The notes under the pieces are model-generated. The model was not told the DNA's origin. It ran no database searches and was given only the letters and a program-made list of their open reading frames with translations. From contig NC_079364.1 of assembly GCF_021018895.1 (NCBI RefSeq), positions 32,339,701 through 32,403,700 of the forward strand: a stretch of 64,000 bases of DNA. The letters are read 5' to 3'. Positions 10,673 through 23,223 of the stretch are shown piece by piece. The translations under genes were made by a program, and so were the position numbers. Within the stretch, counting starts at the first letter, position 1. The number at the start of each line of letters is the position of its first letter. Origin of the DNA: Seriola aureovittata. Its lineage: Eukaryota; Chordata; Actinopteri; Carangiformes; Carangidae.

Positions 10673-11490
10673 TGACCACACTTACTGAAATTTATTTAAT
10701 ACTTAGTAAAAAGCCTTTGCTGGTAATGACAAATTCAAGACGCCTTCTGTATGGAGAAACTAGTCGAATGCATTGCTCAGGTGTGATTTTGGCCCATTCT
10801 TCCACACAAACTGTCTTCAAATCTTGAAGGTTCCGGGGGCCTCTTCCATGAACTCTGATCTTCAGTTCTTTCCATAGATTTTCAATTGGATTCAAGTCCT
10901 GTGATTGACTGGGCCATTCTAGCAGCTTTATTTTCCTTTGTCTGAAACCAATTGAGAGTTTCCTCGGCGTGTGTTTGGGATCATTGTTTTGCTGAAATGT
11001 CCAACCTTATTTAATCTTCAGCATCCTGGTAGATGGTAGCAGATTCTTATCAAGAATGTCTTTACACATTGTACATTTCTCCATTCATCCTTCCTTTGAT
11101 TATATGAAGTCTGCCAGTAGCATAGGCTGAAAAACAGCCCCACGCCATGATGTTCCCACCTCCAAACTTCACTGTTGGTATAGTGTTTTTGGGGCGATGT
11201 GCAGTGCCATTTCTCCTCCAAACATTGTGTGTGCTATGACATCCAAAGAGAGCTCTTTGCTTTTACCCATCATGAGATGCCCATTGTGTGACACCTTGGT
11301 AATGAGAAACCTTTTTATAGGCCATCAAATAGGACTAAACCAGCTGATATTAATTTGCACTGATAGGGGGCAGGATTGCTTTCTAAATACTGACAGATTT
11401 CAGCTGTTTTTTGGCTTTCCATGCCTTTTTTCACCTGTTTTTCTTCATGTGTTCAATACTTATTCCCTGTGTCATTTCACTCAGGGGCAA
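10662..11490 (-). mobile_element. Tc1/mariner transposon remnant
   Basis: The minus strand encodes MNPIENLWKELKIRVHGRGP and EEWAKITPEQCIRLVSPYRR, the C-terminal end of a Tc1-like transposase. Upstream frames retain the [12 protein letters not shown] segment with frameshifts. The ends carry matching AAGTATTGA(A/C)CACA motifs at about 11445-11465 (reversed) and 10667-10681, as in common fish Tc1 elements. The frame is broken several times, so it is dead. Confidence 0.75.
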
Positions 11491-12745
11491 AACAGGGCAA
11501 CTCAGGGGGACGGCTCAGAGGCCTTATGGACAAGCTGGGTAGTTCAGTGGGGCGATCCGGAGGTCTGGCAAACGGACGGAACTGCTCTGGAGGCCGACAG
11601 CGGCGAAGAATGGGTCTCTCCCGAGGTCGAGCCAGAGGGTGGCGTTGCCTCTCTGTAGGGCGAGCAGGAGGCCGGTGTGGCAGGCGGAGCCCCTCCGGAG
11701 GGCGAGCAGGATTCCTACAAACAGGAGGCTGGCGAGCAGGAGACCTGCAAACAGGAGGCCAGCATCGCAGGCAGAACCGACTAGGTAACAGGAGCAGCAT
11801 GGAGAGAGAGAGGACAAAGGGGGAACTTTCTACTCTCCACACTCCTTATTTTTGCTTATTTGCTTTTGCTTCCACCTTACAACACACCACTCACTATTTT
11901 GACAAGCATGCATACACACTAACATTGCTGATTTACTGACTGCCGCACCTCATACCAGTTTAGGTTAGTTAAAATAAATTATGATTTTCTTGCTTTAACT
12001 TCTTGTGTCATCTCCTATTATTTGTTGTGGCTTTGAACCGGCCGTGACAAGGACACAAGGATCAGGAGTCGGCTGGACCACTGACTGGGAACCAGAATCA
12101 GGAGTCAGCTGGGCCGCTGACAGGACATGCGGAACAGGATTCAGCTGGACTGTCGACAGGACATGGGGAACAGGTGAGACATTGTCCACAACCACTAACT
12201 CAAGGAACAGGGACCCCTGACGCTGAGATAGCTGATACGTCAGCCAGGATGGTTGACCCGGGAATTGAGTCAGGAGCCGATGAATCATCAACTGGGACCC
12301 CGACGCTGGAACAGCTGATGCTTCAGCCAGGGTGGTTGGCGAGGGCTCCTGGTCACAGGAAAGCAGAGGTTCTGGATAGTGGGGTAGTTGGGGCTTGGGC
12401 TGGAAGCTGGGGACCTGGGACTGTGGCTGGGGCTGGAAACTGGAGACCTGGAACTGGGGCTTGGGCTGGAAGTGAGGAACCTGGGGCTGAGGCTGAGTTT
12501 CCCTGTGGTGATGGGAGCCATAATGTCCTTGCCTTCTGTGGCCACCACGGAACCATGAAAAAATAACCAACCTGCTCTCCAGGTCTGAGTCAGACAGCGG
12601 GTAAGCCATCGTGCAAAGTGACCTGATGTTTGACGGGGGTGTTGGTTGGAAGGATCGATGCCAAGGCTCGGCCTGGGAGTTCTGGGGCTTAGGCTGATTA
12701 TTGCAGATTATTACTGTACATACAGAGCCCTCACTCATCTTTACA
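11490..12745. mobile_element. Probable LTR-element remnant with short-period coding-like repeats
   Basis: The segment contains GC-rich repeats at 11490-11790 (recurring GGCGAGCAGGA and CAAACAGGAGGC), an AT-rich stretch with AATAAA-like sequence near 11972, and degenerate ~36-bp tandem units at 12050-12500 (GGACATGGGGAACAGGATTC and relatives). The repeats leave a 247-codon open frame on the minus strand, rich in Pro, Gln and Ser (QPQPQVPHFQPKPQ). I take this as low-complexity repeat sequence, not a gene. The flanks are other transposons, which fits a retroelement leader. Confidence 0.4.
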
Positions 12746-13372
12746 AAAAATGATAAAACTTATTGAAACATACTCTTTTATGTCAGACTACACCATTAAG
12801 TGGAATAAGTCCTCCCTTCTCCCACTGCACAGTAACAGCTGGGAATTAGCAGCCAACACACCACCTAGCCGTCTATGCACAGATCACATCACATATGTAG
12901 GCATTAATATTTCCTCCAGGTTGTACTGTTCAGACTCAATATCACCGCATTACTCAATTCAATTAATGATGACCTCGGCCGCTGGGTGAACCTCCCACTC
13001 TCCATTATGGCCAAAATAGCCACATTAAAAATGACAGTACTCCCCAAATTAAAGTATTTATATACAATGATCCCCTCTCAACCCACCATCACCTGGTTCC
13101 AATCTCTAGACTCATTCATTTCAAAGTTCTATTGGAAATACAAAACATCAAGAATTAACCTAACTCTGCAAAAACCAAAAGCACAATGAGGACTAGACGC
13201 AGCCAACTTTACCATTACTCCCTGGCAAAGCAACTTCAATCCATAATCCAATGGATCCTGCACAATCAATCAGATCACACATGGTTAGATGTTGTTGGGT
13301 CTGAGCTCTACCTCATGAGCTGGACACCAAATATGGTGGATTTCAGTTTTCTATCAATTTATTGGCTATCAT
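12746..13372 (+). mobile_element. L1-type LINE ORF2 fragment, 3' part
   Basis: Three overlapping frames give MIKLIETYSFMSDYTIKWNK, then HITYVGINIS, then LPLSIMAKIATLKMTVLPKL and LYTMIPSQP. These are the thumb and post-thumb regions of L1/Tx1-type RT, with frameshifts. It is in the same orientation as 9360-9523. The catalytic core that should lie between them is missing, so a deletion accompanied the nested insertions. Confidence 0.7.
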
Positions 13373-15385
13373 AAATTAAGAAAAAATATTAATATTAAAA
13401 ATATTAATATTAAATAATAACTTTAAAATTAATTAAAGTTCTCGGGCACCAGCCTACACTAATAGGCAAAATAGCCAAAATGGTTTCAGTCTCAATTTAT
13501 TACCATTAATCTGGAACTCTGATTAACAATTAGAGTTCACTAACTATAACCAAATTACCAACAGTAACAGTAAGTTAAAGTTGAAGGATTGGATTCTACC
13601 AAGTAGAGGTTGGCAGTATTCACGCTTGTGCAACATTAAACAGACCAGTAGTTTTACTTAAAGGCATTTATTTACAATGGAGCAGAGTAAAACACAATGT
13701 CTAATCTAGTATATACAGGTGTGTGTATGTGTGTGTGCAGGGGTATGTGTGTGTGTTTATGGGGACACAAACAAAGGCAAGATGGCCGATTCAAAGTGGT
13801 CACTGTGACCACAGGACCTGAACAAAGAAGACTACACAAGATGGCGGTAAACAAAGAAACTACTCAAAATGGCCACTGAGACCACCTGGTGTGTGGGGGA
13901 GGGAAGGTGTGAGTTTCTTTGTTAGCCTAGCTCATGTAATCTAAAGGTACCAGGTTAGAGGGGGAAGGTTAGCTTCATGCAGGTTCTAGCACTGGAACGT
14001 ACTACTATGTGTGTGAACATACGAGTACCTGATTAACTGTATGACTGACCACAACCTAAGCAAACATCACAACAACAAGACATCAATCAACAAGTACATA
14101 AACAGAGTTAAGACTTCTGCTGCTTAGCTATGCTGTGCTGGGAGAGGTTAGGCCCAGTCAGTTAACGTTACCCAGTCCTTGGAACAAACAATCCAGTGTT
14201 GTAAAGTCCAGTGAGTTGGGAGGCTTCCTGGTGGAGTGAAGTCCTGTTCGGCTGTTTTACTTTGTTGTTATCTCCTCTGTTGTTTATGTTTATTCTATAG
14301 ATGTTTATTTTTCTGCTGTGGTAAATGAATTTCCCAGTTGTGGGATAAATAAAGTTAATCTAATCTGATCTAATCTAAATTCTCCTCACAGAGTTAGCTG
14401 TTCCATGCTAACTCTGCTATGACTCCTGTTGCTTGGAAAATCAGCTGGCCTTGTGTCGTAGCTGCTGATTCTGAAGAGAACTTGGTTCACTCTGAGTTAA
14501 TCTGAAGCAGGTCCATGCTGTGGAGGAGAAGAGCGTTTGCAGGCTGCTGGTAGCAGGCCGGCGAGAGAGCTGGTTTCTCAGGTAGCAGAGCTGACCTGGG
14601 CTGGGGCCTTGTTGCCCTTTGAAGAGCCGAGAGGAGAGAGCTGGAGCTGCTCTCCAGAGCAAGCCAAGAAGGGAAGAGAGAGAGAAGAGGGACAAGAGAT
14701 CTGTTTTTGTTTGGTGACACCCTTTGGGGTCACCTGTCACATGCTGACCCACACTGGCTGGCCAGTGAGGTCCGTAGGGGGGTTCGGCCCTAGGGTTTTT
14801 TGCCTGAGAACCAATACTCTGAATACAACAAATAGAGCCCCATTGAAATCCATATGAATTCATAATACATACTACATATACATGCACACACACATATATA
14901 TATATATACATATATATGTTTAAACATACAAGGGGTAAAGTGGAAAAAAGGAATAAATAATGTGAGGAGGGAGGAGATTCAATACAGATAATATGTTGAA
15001 CACAAATGAGTAATAACATTAATTATAATAATTATATGTTTAGTTACATGTGCTTATATACATCCTGTCTTCATTACTTACGATGTTGTAAACATTAATA
15101 ATTATAATAATTATAGAGATACATACCCTGTTATTATAAAATTAGTCCTTGTTAATCTCATTTATTATTAGTATATAATATAAATAATATAATAATATAC
15201 ATGTATATTAAGAAAAACTACTGGAGCTGAACCTAATGATCATTTTCATTATCAATGAAGCTGCCAATGACTTTGTTAATTGACTGATCAGTGCCGGGCG
15301 ATCAGACTCTGATCAGACTGTTTTCCTGCCCGGTTCCTTTCACTGATATTTTCCTTTCCTATCCATCATTAAAGCAGAGTCCTAC
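13373..15385. other. Intron DNA with a LINE 3' tail and unassigned repeats
   Basis: At about 14240-14385 there is a LINE-like tail: TTTCCCAGTTGTGGGATAAA, then AAAGTTAATCTAATCTGATC, a standard fish LINE 3' end. An ATATAT tract is at 14890-14916. The stretch at 15010-15200 is very rich in ATTATAATAATTA. No coding exon was seen. Confidence 0.45.
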
Positions 15386-15428
15386 CTGAGCTCCACAGCA
15401 GCAGCAGCACCATCAGCAGGTGAGCCAT
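15386..15428 (-). CDS. First coding exon: signal peptide of the SRCR/VWA gene
   Basis: Reading from the ATG at 15428-15426 gives MAHLLMVLLLLWSS and the first base of a Gly codon, then a GTAGG donor. This is a compact signal peptide with a leucine-rich core. The split codon (phase 1) joins cleanly to the exon at 9217-9249. No strong TATA box was identified upstream. The exon is very short, so the call depends on the hydrophobic core, the donor and the matching phase of the following exons. Confidence 0.6.
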
Positions 15429-15950
15429 GTCCAAGTAGATGTCTGTTTCTGTCCTCTGACTGCTGGACTCGTCCTCTGTTAACCACATGTCCTGTTTGTA
15501 TCATTTATCTCCTCATCAGCAAACTGATGAGCAGCTTCTCAGAACAGAAGCTGATAATAAACCACCGATTAAAGGGTGAGTTAACAGAATTTCTCTTACC
15601 AGATTTTGAGATATCAGCCTCGCACACAGTTCACATTTAACCCTTCATTCTCTTGGGTTCCTCCTGATCAACACAAGAAATCCATATACGGCTCACGTTA
15701 CAGCAGGTGGGAATGGGTCCTTTAACTCGCAGAAACAAACACTCAGCATGGTTTTTCTTTTCTCCTCTCACAGTCAGTGCTGGAGGTGCCAAAAAGAGTG
15801 CTGGTACTCACCTGTGCATCGGCCAACATAAACAAAACATTATCAAATTCTACATTTGTACAGTGAATAAAAGACAGTACGATATCACTGATGTTCACAC
15901 TATAAATGTATTTTCTCAAAAGAAGCACTTGCCTAAGCATTAATTTGATA

Positions 15951-15957
15951 CTGTGTG

Positions 15958-16029
<72 letters not shown>
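15951..16029. repeat. (GT)n microsatellite
   Basis: Nearly pure GT dinucleotide run of about 79 bp with one T interruption near 15971. Confidence 0.95.
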
Positions 16030-16033
<4 letters not shown>

Positions 16034-17949
16034 CAGTAGTAGAACTTATCAGGCTTTAGATCTGCAATTGAGATACTACACGTCTATCAGAGTAGTGTGA
16101 TAGTCTGTTAGTATCAAACTGGCTCCACGATCCCTGTGGACACACTTTGGTTAATTAAAACTCAGAATAAGCACGGAGGGAATTGTCGAGAGGTGAACAT
16201 GCGAGTCATATAGGTTGATAACAATATTTTTTGTTATTAAAAGCAGCTCATGTATTTTCATATAGGGGAGAGCAGTGTCATGATCTATGAGGTATATGCA
16301 TCATCAATATGTTAAATTTTAATACCTTTTAATGACCACTAAATGATTTACCAAAGGTTAGGATGATAGAATTTATACCTGCTGCCTCTGAGACCTGGGT
16401 TTGATTCCCAGCTGAATCAAAACAAAAAGTGGCTTCATTCATTTATTCATTCTAACCTGGGCTGCTGCGGTCAGGACTGAACTCACATGGTATGGCTCTA
16501 TCTATTCTATAAGAACCTCTGACGAGCTAAATTATGTTGGCTCATGTTTGAGTGTGCACGACATGACAACAGCAGTGACAAAGAGTGTGTGCACATCTGT
16601 ATGCTCACGACATACGGAACATTGTTTGCTCAGACAGTTCTACTCTGACATGAGTCCAACACAGAAACTCTATCGATCCTATTGATGCTAGAATTGATCT
16701 TCTAGCAGCAGTATACATACTTACAGTGACTGCTGACATGACTAGCAGATAATAATGTTGACATCTTTCACCATCTCAGTATTTTGAGGCAAAGATTCAG
16801 ATAAAGGCAGCTTCTTTAGAGGCCTATGCACCCAATGCTCCGCCATTAAATCATATGAGTAGGAGTCATAACTCAACTCACTCATAACACACACACACAC
16901 AGACATAATACACATTTTTAGATCCAGTGTGACTTACACTTCCTGGGGATATCATTATCTCTGATGTCCAGAGTGAATAAACATCTATAATCCTGCTTTA
17001 ATTCATAGAAACAAGATGCTCCCTCTGACTGCAGAACTTCATAGAGAATCCTCCTGTTTTTAAGTTTCCTTCAGTATCACAGTCTGATCATGATACACTG
17101 CAGACAGGAGCCGATCACAGCAGACCACAGCTGATCACAGCTCACTCAGCAGCTGTTAATAGCACAGTTTGACTGAATGGAAACAGCTACAGGCTAAAAA
17201 AATGGACCCATGTAGAAGACATAGACGAATAACAGCATTATTCTTGTATTGTTGTGTAGAGCACATTAACGTTGGTTCTGTTCTTATTTCATACTAATGC
17301 TCACCCAGGAGCAGCCCCACCCCCCACCCTCCCCCAACAATTAAAGTTTCCATTAATAAATGAATAATGAAAGAGTAATTATGGGTTTAGATGGAGAAGT
17401 ACATTTCCACAAAGCATCCCAAAACATTATGAGGGGATTGGAAAGAAATTATGGAGACATAAAAAAAATAAAATAAAAAAAAAAAAAATATTTCCTCTCA
17501 ATAAAAAACAATATAGATTTATTTTAATCAGGAAGTGACAATGCACCATGTCAATATCAAGGGTGGAGAGTAATGACAGGACCAGTGTGAAACAGAGAAG
17601 TATACAGAATGTTAAAGCAGAGCAGATGTGTATAACCTCAGACATCTGTGCAGATAATCATCGGTAGACTGGAATGAGCTGAGGAGGCTGGTACATGCTC
17701 CTTCACTGTAGTGGACAACCGACACATACGCTCCACTTAAGGTTTTTCATAGAACACAGCACAAAGTTCCTCTGGAGTCTTGGCTCATCTGTCTGCACAT
17801 GCATGGTCTCTGTTCATGAAGCACACACTGTACAGACCTCAGTATTATAACCAGTGGGAATACAGGAATATCCCAACACATCATGATAATCTGCAGCTGC
17901 CACAGTTTCACTACGACCACATCATACCTGTGCTGAGGTCAGTACACTG
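16030..17949. other. Intergenic, nothing coding seen
   Basis: Unique-looking sequence. A GGGTTTGATTCCC near 16397 resembles a Pol III B box, but no SINE body was recognised. An A-rich run lies at 17461-17489. Confidence 0.4.
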
Positions 17950-18240
17950 ACTTCCAGTCAATTCAATTGATTTTATGTGGTAAAGCTTGTTTTTAAGGCT
18001 CCTCAGTATCTCTCTGACTTGCTTGTGAGCTATGAACCAGTTGGACCCGTCAGGTCAGCTGAAACAGGCCACCTGGTTATTGATGAAACTGCCTTTAGGT
18101 TTTATGCTGCAACCCTCTGGGATGTGCTACATAATCATATTAGAGGTGCTGCTACTCTTTCATCTTTAAAATGGAATCTGAAATCTGACATCAACTTGCA
18201 GGAACCACAGCGATTGGTAGATGAAAGACCGGTGTGCTGA
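17950..18240 (+). mobile_element. LINE RT C-terminal fragment
   Basis: The open frame includes LVFKAPQYLSDLLVSYEPVG, then PVRSAETGHLVI, AFRFYAATLWDVL and LSSLKWNLKSDI. This is the common fish LINE ending (LVFKALxGLAPxYLSDLL ... FxxxAPxLWNxLP ... FKxxLKTHL). It is a short, 5'-truncated copy. Confidence 0.65.
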
Positions 18241-18348
18241 TGAAAACACATGCGCAACATCCTGCAGTAATAACAAAAAAACCCCACTAAGAAATAAACA
18301 AATACATATTAAATAATAACAGATTAAATGCCGTTTACAAAAGTGGTC

Positions 18349-18419
<71 letters not shown>
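18349..18419. repeat. (TAA)n microsatellite
   Basis: About 23 TAA/AAT units, about 110 bp beyond the LINE fragment at 17950-18240. It may be an expanded tail of a neighbouring LINE. Confidence 0.95.
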
Positions 18420-19639
18420 TCAAATACAGCTGGGTGTCATGTCAGGAAGCATTTATAGGGTGAAAATATTGGTATCCTAGCAGAGAACCTTGTAGAGCTC
18501 AATGACTAACTATTGTGTGCATAAAAGAGTCATTATTAACAATTATTATTATTATTATTAATATACAATAATTATTATTAAAATTAACAAACTGGAATCT
18601 ATCTGATAAGTCTGACTCAAACCAGCTTTGTGCACTTCTTTTAATGTCAATGACATATCCTAGTCTCTGCAGCAAGATCTAAATCAATCAACCAGACTTA
18701 ATTTATATACCACTTATCTTACAAACAATGTGACACAAAGTGCTTTGCAGAATAAAAGCAATAAAAAAAACAATATCTCAGATCTAAAATAGAAGTGTTG
18801 ATTAAAGGAACAACATCCTGGAATATGATTCAGCGTTGCCCGAGGGATACATTTACCTACGGACCAGAGTTTGTTTCTCAGCAGATGTGTCACTGAGTGA
18901 GGAGAACCTGTTTGAAACATAAACTGGTTGATGGTGAACGGTAGTGAGATTAGGACTATGCTTCTTGTTACAGGAGGTCACCCAGCCACCCTGGCTTTCT
19001 GGCTGCTTGGGAAACACTGGAGGGAGAGCTACACTAGTTGGACTGAGGTCTGGCTAAGGACAGCAGCTACGGATTTGGATTCCATGTTGCGGAGCCATGC
19101 CTTCAATCCACTGAGCATCACCTCCAGTACAGCAAATAAACAATATTTATTACATAAGTCATGAGTTCTCTCACTCTCTCTCCTATCTCACTCCTCTCTC
19201 ATGTGTAATTTCATAACTGAGATAGAGATGATTTCTTCTGATTTGCACATTGCGTAAGCCTGTATCATGAGAATACCAAGCCAGGTTTCACAACTGTCAA
19301 ATCTTCTGTGTGCATGTTTTCAGTTTTCTGCCTTGTGTGAGGTTCTTTGGCCAAAATAATTAGTTATAAATGATCCTGCATCATAAAATAGATTATAACT
19401 TTATCAGTGAAGTGTATGAACTGACCTCCACAGCAGAGTGGAATCTGTTAACAGAGACAAACAGTGGGACAGCTGTCTCATATGAACCTCTGCAGGGTGA
19501 ATGGACATAGGTAGATCCATGCTGTTCTTCTGTATCCTCACTGTCCTGCATTAATACAATCTGTAATAACCTGGTTATGAGCCATGCCTCTCTAACACAT
19601 CTGACTTACTCCCTCTCCATCTCCTTTCACTTCTTTAAT

Positions 19640-19756
19640 AATAATTAGATTAGTCTACATCCTTTGCCTGAGGTGTTGTATAGCCTGATGGCAGTGGGAA
19701 TAAAGGATCTCCTGAACCTCTCTGTTCTGCAGCGCAGTGAGTTGAGACGTTTGCAG
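19640..19756 (-). mobile_element. L2 LINE 3' fragment
   Basis: It matches the C-terminal coding end of the L2 copies at 9722-9850 and 57130-57220 (GATGGCAGTGGGAATAAAGG, then CTCTCTGTTCTGCAGCGCAG). Only about 115 bp is retained. Confidence 0.7.
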
Positions 19757-20411
19757 TTATTGCCTTCACTGTAACTGTTCACTTTATCAGTTGCTCTGTA
19801 CTGTCATTGATATGCATTGTGAACATAAATATCTATTGGATCTGTTGGACACCAGTCCATTTCTTCTTAAGTTATTTTTTGTGCAGAACTTCTTAATGTT
19901 GATGACCGATGCACCTTTCTTTAAACCCCATGAAGTCAAAGTTACAGATATATTGTTGAACGTTTTACCTTCAAGCATCATATTTTTTATTAATCCGGAG
20001 TGAAGCTAGTGTGGTTCTTGTATGAAGTTGTTCTGGTTTATGAAACATGACTTTTTATTAGGTGAGGACACCACCAAGTAAAGTACTAGTACAAGTGAAT
20101 CTCAAATCCTAGTTCTTTTCAAATTAAAATGCAATGTTGTACATGCACCTTCAGACACATTAAACCTAAATCTGGACAAAAGGGACTTAATCTGTCTGTG
20201 AAACCATCAACTGATAGATAATGTAGATGCTGCATTATTTGCACGTCTGGGTTGTAATAGAACACATTTAATGCCATTTACAGTGGAAACTGCCCATAGT
20301 GATCACAACTGTCCAGGTCAAATTGATGACTGTAAGGGGATGATTGTAATATCCACTTTCTTTTCTTATGCAGATTACCATCCACTTGACATTTGTGTAC
20401 TTACATGAATC

Positions 20412-20412
<1 letters not shown>

Positions 20413-20450
<38 letters not shown>

Positions 20451-20499
20451 TTTTATTTATCCCTTAGGGGAAATTCATGTGTCCATTAGCTCATTGTAG

Positions 20500-20548
<49 letters not shown>

Positions 20549-20655
20549 GTAAATAAAATATTAATAATTAGATTAGTCCACATCCTTTGGCTGAGGTGTT
20601 GTAGAACATGATGGCAGTGGGAATAAAGGATCTCCTGAACCTCTCTGTTCTGCAT
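20413..20655 (-). mobile_element. L2 LINE 3' end with GATA tail and TAA repeat
   Basis: From left to right: a (GATA)n tail at 20413-20448, the motif TAGGGGAAATTCATGTGTCC, a TAA repeat at 20501-20547, then the RT end with CTGAACCTCTCTGTTCTGCA. It has the same order as the L2 at 9524-10672, so it is a short 5'-truncated copy. Confidence 0.75.
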
Positions 20656-23223
20656 ATTCATAATACTTTCTTACAATAATCATAACACATTATATAAATA
20701 AGTATAATAACTTATTTTAATTACTTGGCCTTATATTTTGATAAACTACAGAATTGTTTCAGGTATTATCTACTGTCAGTCAATTCAGTGGTAAGAGTGA
20801 ATTATTTGAGGAAAAATTACATTAGTGAAAAATAAATGTCCATAATAAGTTATTCATCATAAAAGAAATCAGGTCAAATAGTACTGTTATTGACTAATTA
20901 ATAACTAATGGACTGAACCATCTTGCAACTGGATCAATCTGATCGGTCCATGTGGAGCCAAGTACAGATTGTGAGTGGTAATTGTATTATTGTGTTGTAT
21001 TTATGTGTGCACCTGTAAAATTTCAGGTCACACCAGGATCCCTTACTATGTCTTTGAATTTTTGTCTATGAAGTCTAGTGTTTGTCGGGCTTGGAGGGGT
21101 TAATTCTTAAGTACTGACCGACTCCCTGTTGAGAGAGAGGGTTGGTGTGTTCCTTGGCCAGTGTATGGTCCCAATGTGTGTGTTACATGTCCAGTGTTTG
21201 TGGGTCATAGTTGAGTTATTATTTGTGTACAGTTGCCTTTCACTCATTTTCAAAAAAATATTTAATAATGTTCAGCCATTAGAGGGAAGTATAAGCCACA
21301 TAATAGTACATTTATTTACAATATGTTGAATATATAATTTGTTGGAGAGGTTTTGTTTTAATTGTTTATTCCCCTGCCCCCTACCACTGCCACATGCGTG
21401 TTGTATCTAACAGAGTAATGAAGTTCTGGACAGTGTCATTCATAATCGTTGGTCACCTGCACCTTCTAACAGAGGACTGGCTGTAGTGTCAGCATATACA
21501 GTGTCCCTAGCTACCTGTTAAACAAGTTATTATATAATTTTCTAATCACATTATAATGCATCATAACAGCTTTTAGTATGTATAACAACTACAAGAATTA
21601 TAATCCACATGACCCTTGCAAAAACTGACAAACACCATAGGTACTCAAAGGAGTAATGTGTAAAATCGTGCTTCTTGCTCCACCTCAATAGGGGGCAGCA
21701 TTTCACCTCTTCGCCCCTGTCCAGTTAATGATGTTGTTGTTTTCACAATGTTCCCTATAAATTACATGTGCATTTATTGTTGAAAGTTAAAATTGTTGAA
21801 CACACTGAAACAAATGATTAATACTTGTAATACAAACAGTATGTTTTTATTTACCTATAAAAATATGAAGCCAAGGGGATACTGCATGACACATGGGTGT
21901 CAGGCTACAGCAGCATGAGGAAGGGATGATGACATCATCACAAAGGCAGGATCAGAGAATAAGGTTTATTGCCAGGCAGGTTTTGGCTTCGTGTTTGGTG
22001 CAGTATCCAATAAACGTATTAACTTGAAATAACAATAAAAAGGTAAAATATTGCAACAGTCAAAAAGATAAATATACATAGATACACATGTTAAAAAAAT
22101 AAAACAATGAAAAAAAACTATGTACAGAAGTGTTGACAAAACTCCTGCTCTGCAGGATGTGCAAAAGATCACAGTATAGACAATATGTGCAGGGATAATA
22201 CCCCAAGGTGTTACTGTGATGGGGTTGTTGATGGTTGATGAGGCCAGATGCAGAGGAAAAGGCAGGTGCTGGTCCATCACTGGGGAGGACTGGACTGGAA
22301 TTCTGGTCCTGATACAGACAAACATGTGATTGGATGCTTCTTTGCCATTGAATGTGGTTTCTTATCAGAGTGGTCCTTCAGGATGGAGATGAAGATCGCT
22401 TTCTTGGAGCTTCAGACATCTCTGCATTTCTGTGATGCTCGTAGGGAGCTTCTTTTTTTTGTTTTTTAGTCGGGAGCTGTAGCATAACTTGAAGCTCTGG
22501 AGGAAGCTGTTCTTCTTTGTGGGTCTGAGGGCAGACTAGACGCTACACTGACTCACAGCATCTAGTGTCATAAAGTGGTATTACAACATGGCCACAGCTA
22601 GTTGGTTAGCATGCTCATTTCAGTAGAGATCTCTGAAATACAACAGATGGAGGTCTTGGTCATGACATCATCACTGTGGCCACATACTATTGATAGTGTT
22701 AGTTCCATTTTTGAACATTTTAAACAAAAATCTGTCCAGATCTTACACATTACACCTTTAACCTAAACATCAATATACAATGCTGTTTGGTTATGATTAT
22801 TGTTATGAAGCATTACAAATATTTACGAGTACTTATAACTATAGAAACACAGTGCTATAAGCACATAATGCATTAAAAGTATATTCATATGCATTATAGC
22901 CTATGCAATGCTTCATAGAAAGTGTTAAAAATCTATATAATTTTTATTTTGATTGAAGCTCCAGTTAAAAGACAATTTATTCCAGTACTACACTTAATCT
23001 GTGTCCATTAAATCGCTCAATTATCCTTCTTATTGAGGTTCCCAGTAGGTGTAGATGTGTGTAGAGAAAGACACAAATGAGGAGCTGCAGAGGATGAAGG
23101 GGAGGACAGGGTCTAGGTAATATTCATTGTGTTTTTGATTGCATTTTTCCTAAATAGATCAATAATTTGAGTAATATGAATAAAGGGAGGAGTATGGTGC
23201 TTTGATGCCAAATTTGGGCATGG
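20656..23223. other. Intergenic, possible LINE 3' tail at about 21950-22560
   Basis: The sequence near 21960 (AAGGTTTATTGCCAGGCAGG) and the block around 22490-22530 resemble reverse-strand LINE 3' regions seen in fish. No protein fragment confirms it. The remainder shows no feature. Confidence 0.35.

Larger units (their letters stand above)
567..15428 (-). pseudogene. Split SRCR/VWA secreted or receptor-type gene, probably decayed
   Basis: Six minus-strand exon-like blocks with consensus splice sites share phase 1 junctions and read in order: signal peptide, short linker, VWA N-terminal part, VWA C-terminal part, SRCR, SRCR. Phase 1 modules are normal for extracellular mosaic proteins, and teleosts have many SRCR proteins of the DMBT1/CD163 kind. 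Two defects argue against a normal gene here. The middle VWA exon, which would hold the central strands, was not found between 3779 and 6764. The 935-1244 SRCR exon is 310 bp, not a multiple of three, and changes frame inside the domain. No exon beyond the second SRCR is seen before the window edge, so the 3' end may lie outside. Joining the blocks into one gene is inference from order, strand and phase. The individual domain calls are firmer. Confidence 0.6.

Noticed and set aside
11995..12738. A 247-codon minus-strand open frame, rich in Pro, Gln and Ser
   Set aside because: It follows degenerate 36-bp tandem repeats inside a transposon-rich block, the other strand is also open over much of it, and there are no splice or domain signals. 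Low-complexity repeat is the simpler reading.
16380..16440. Pol III B-box-like GGGTTTGATTCCC as a tRNA or SINE
   Set aside because: No A box, no cloverleaf and no SINE body could be found around it.
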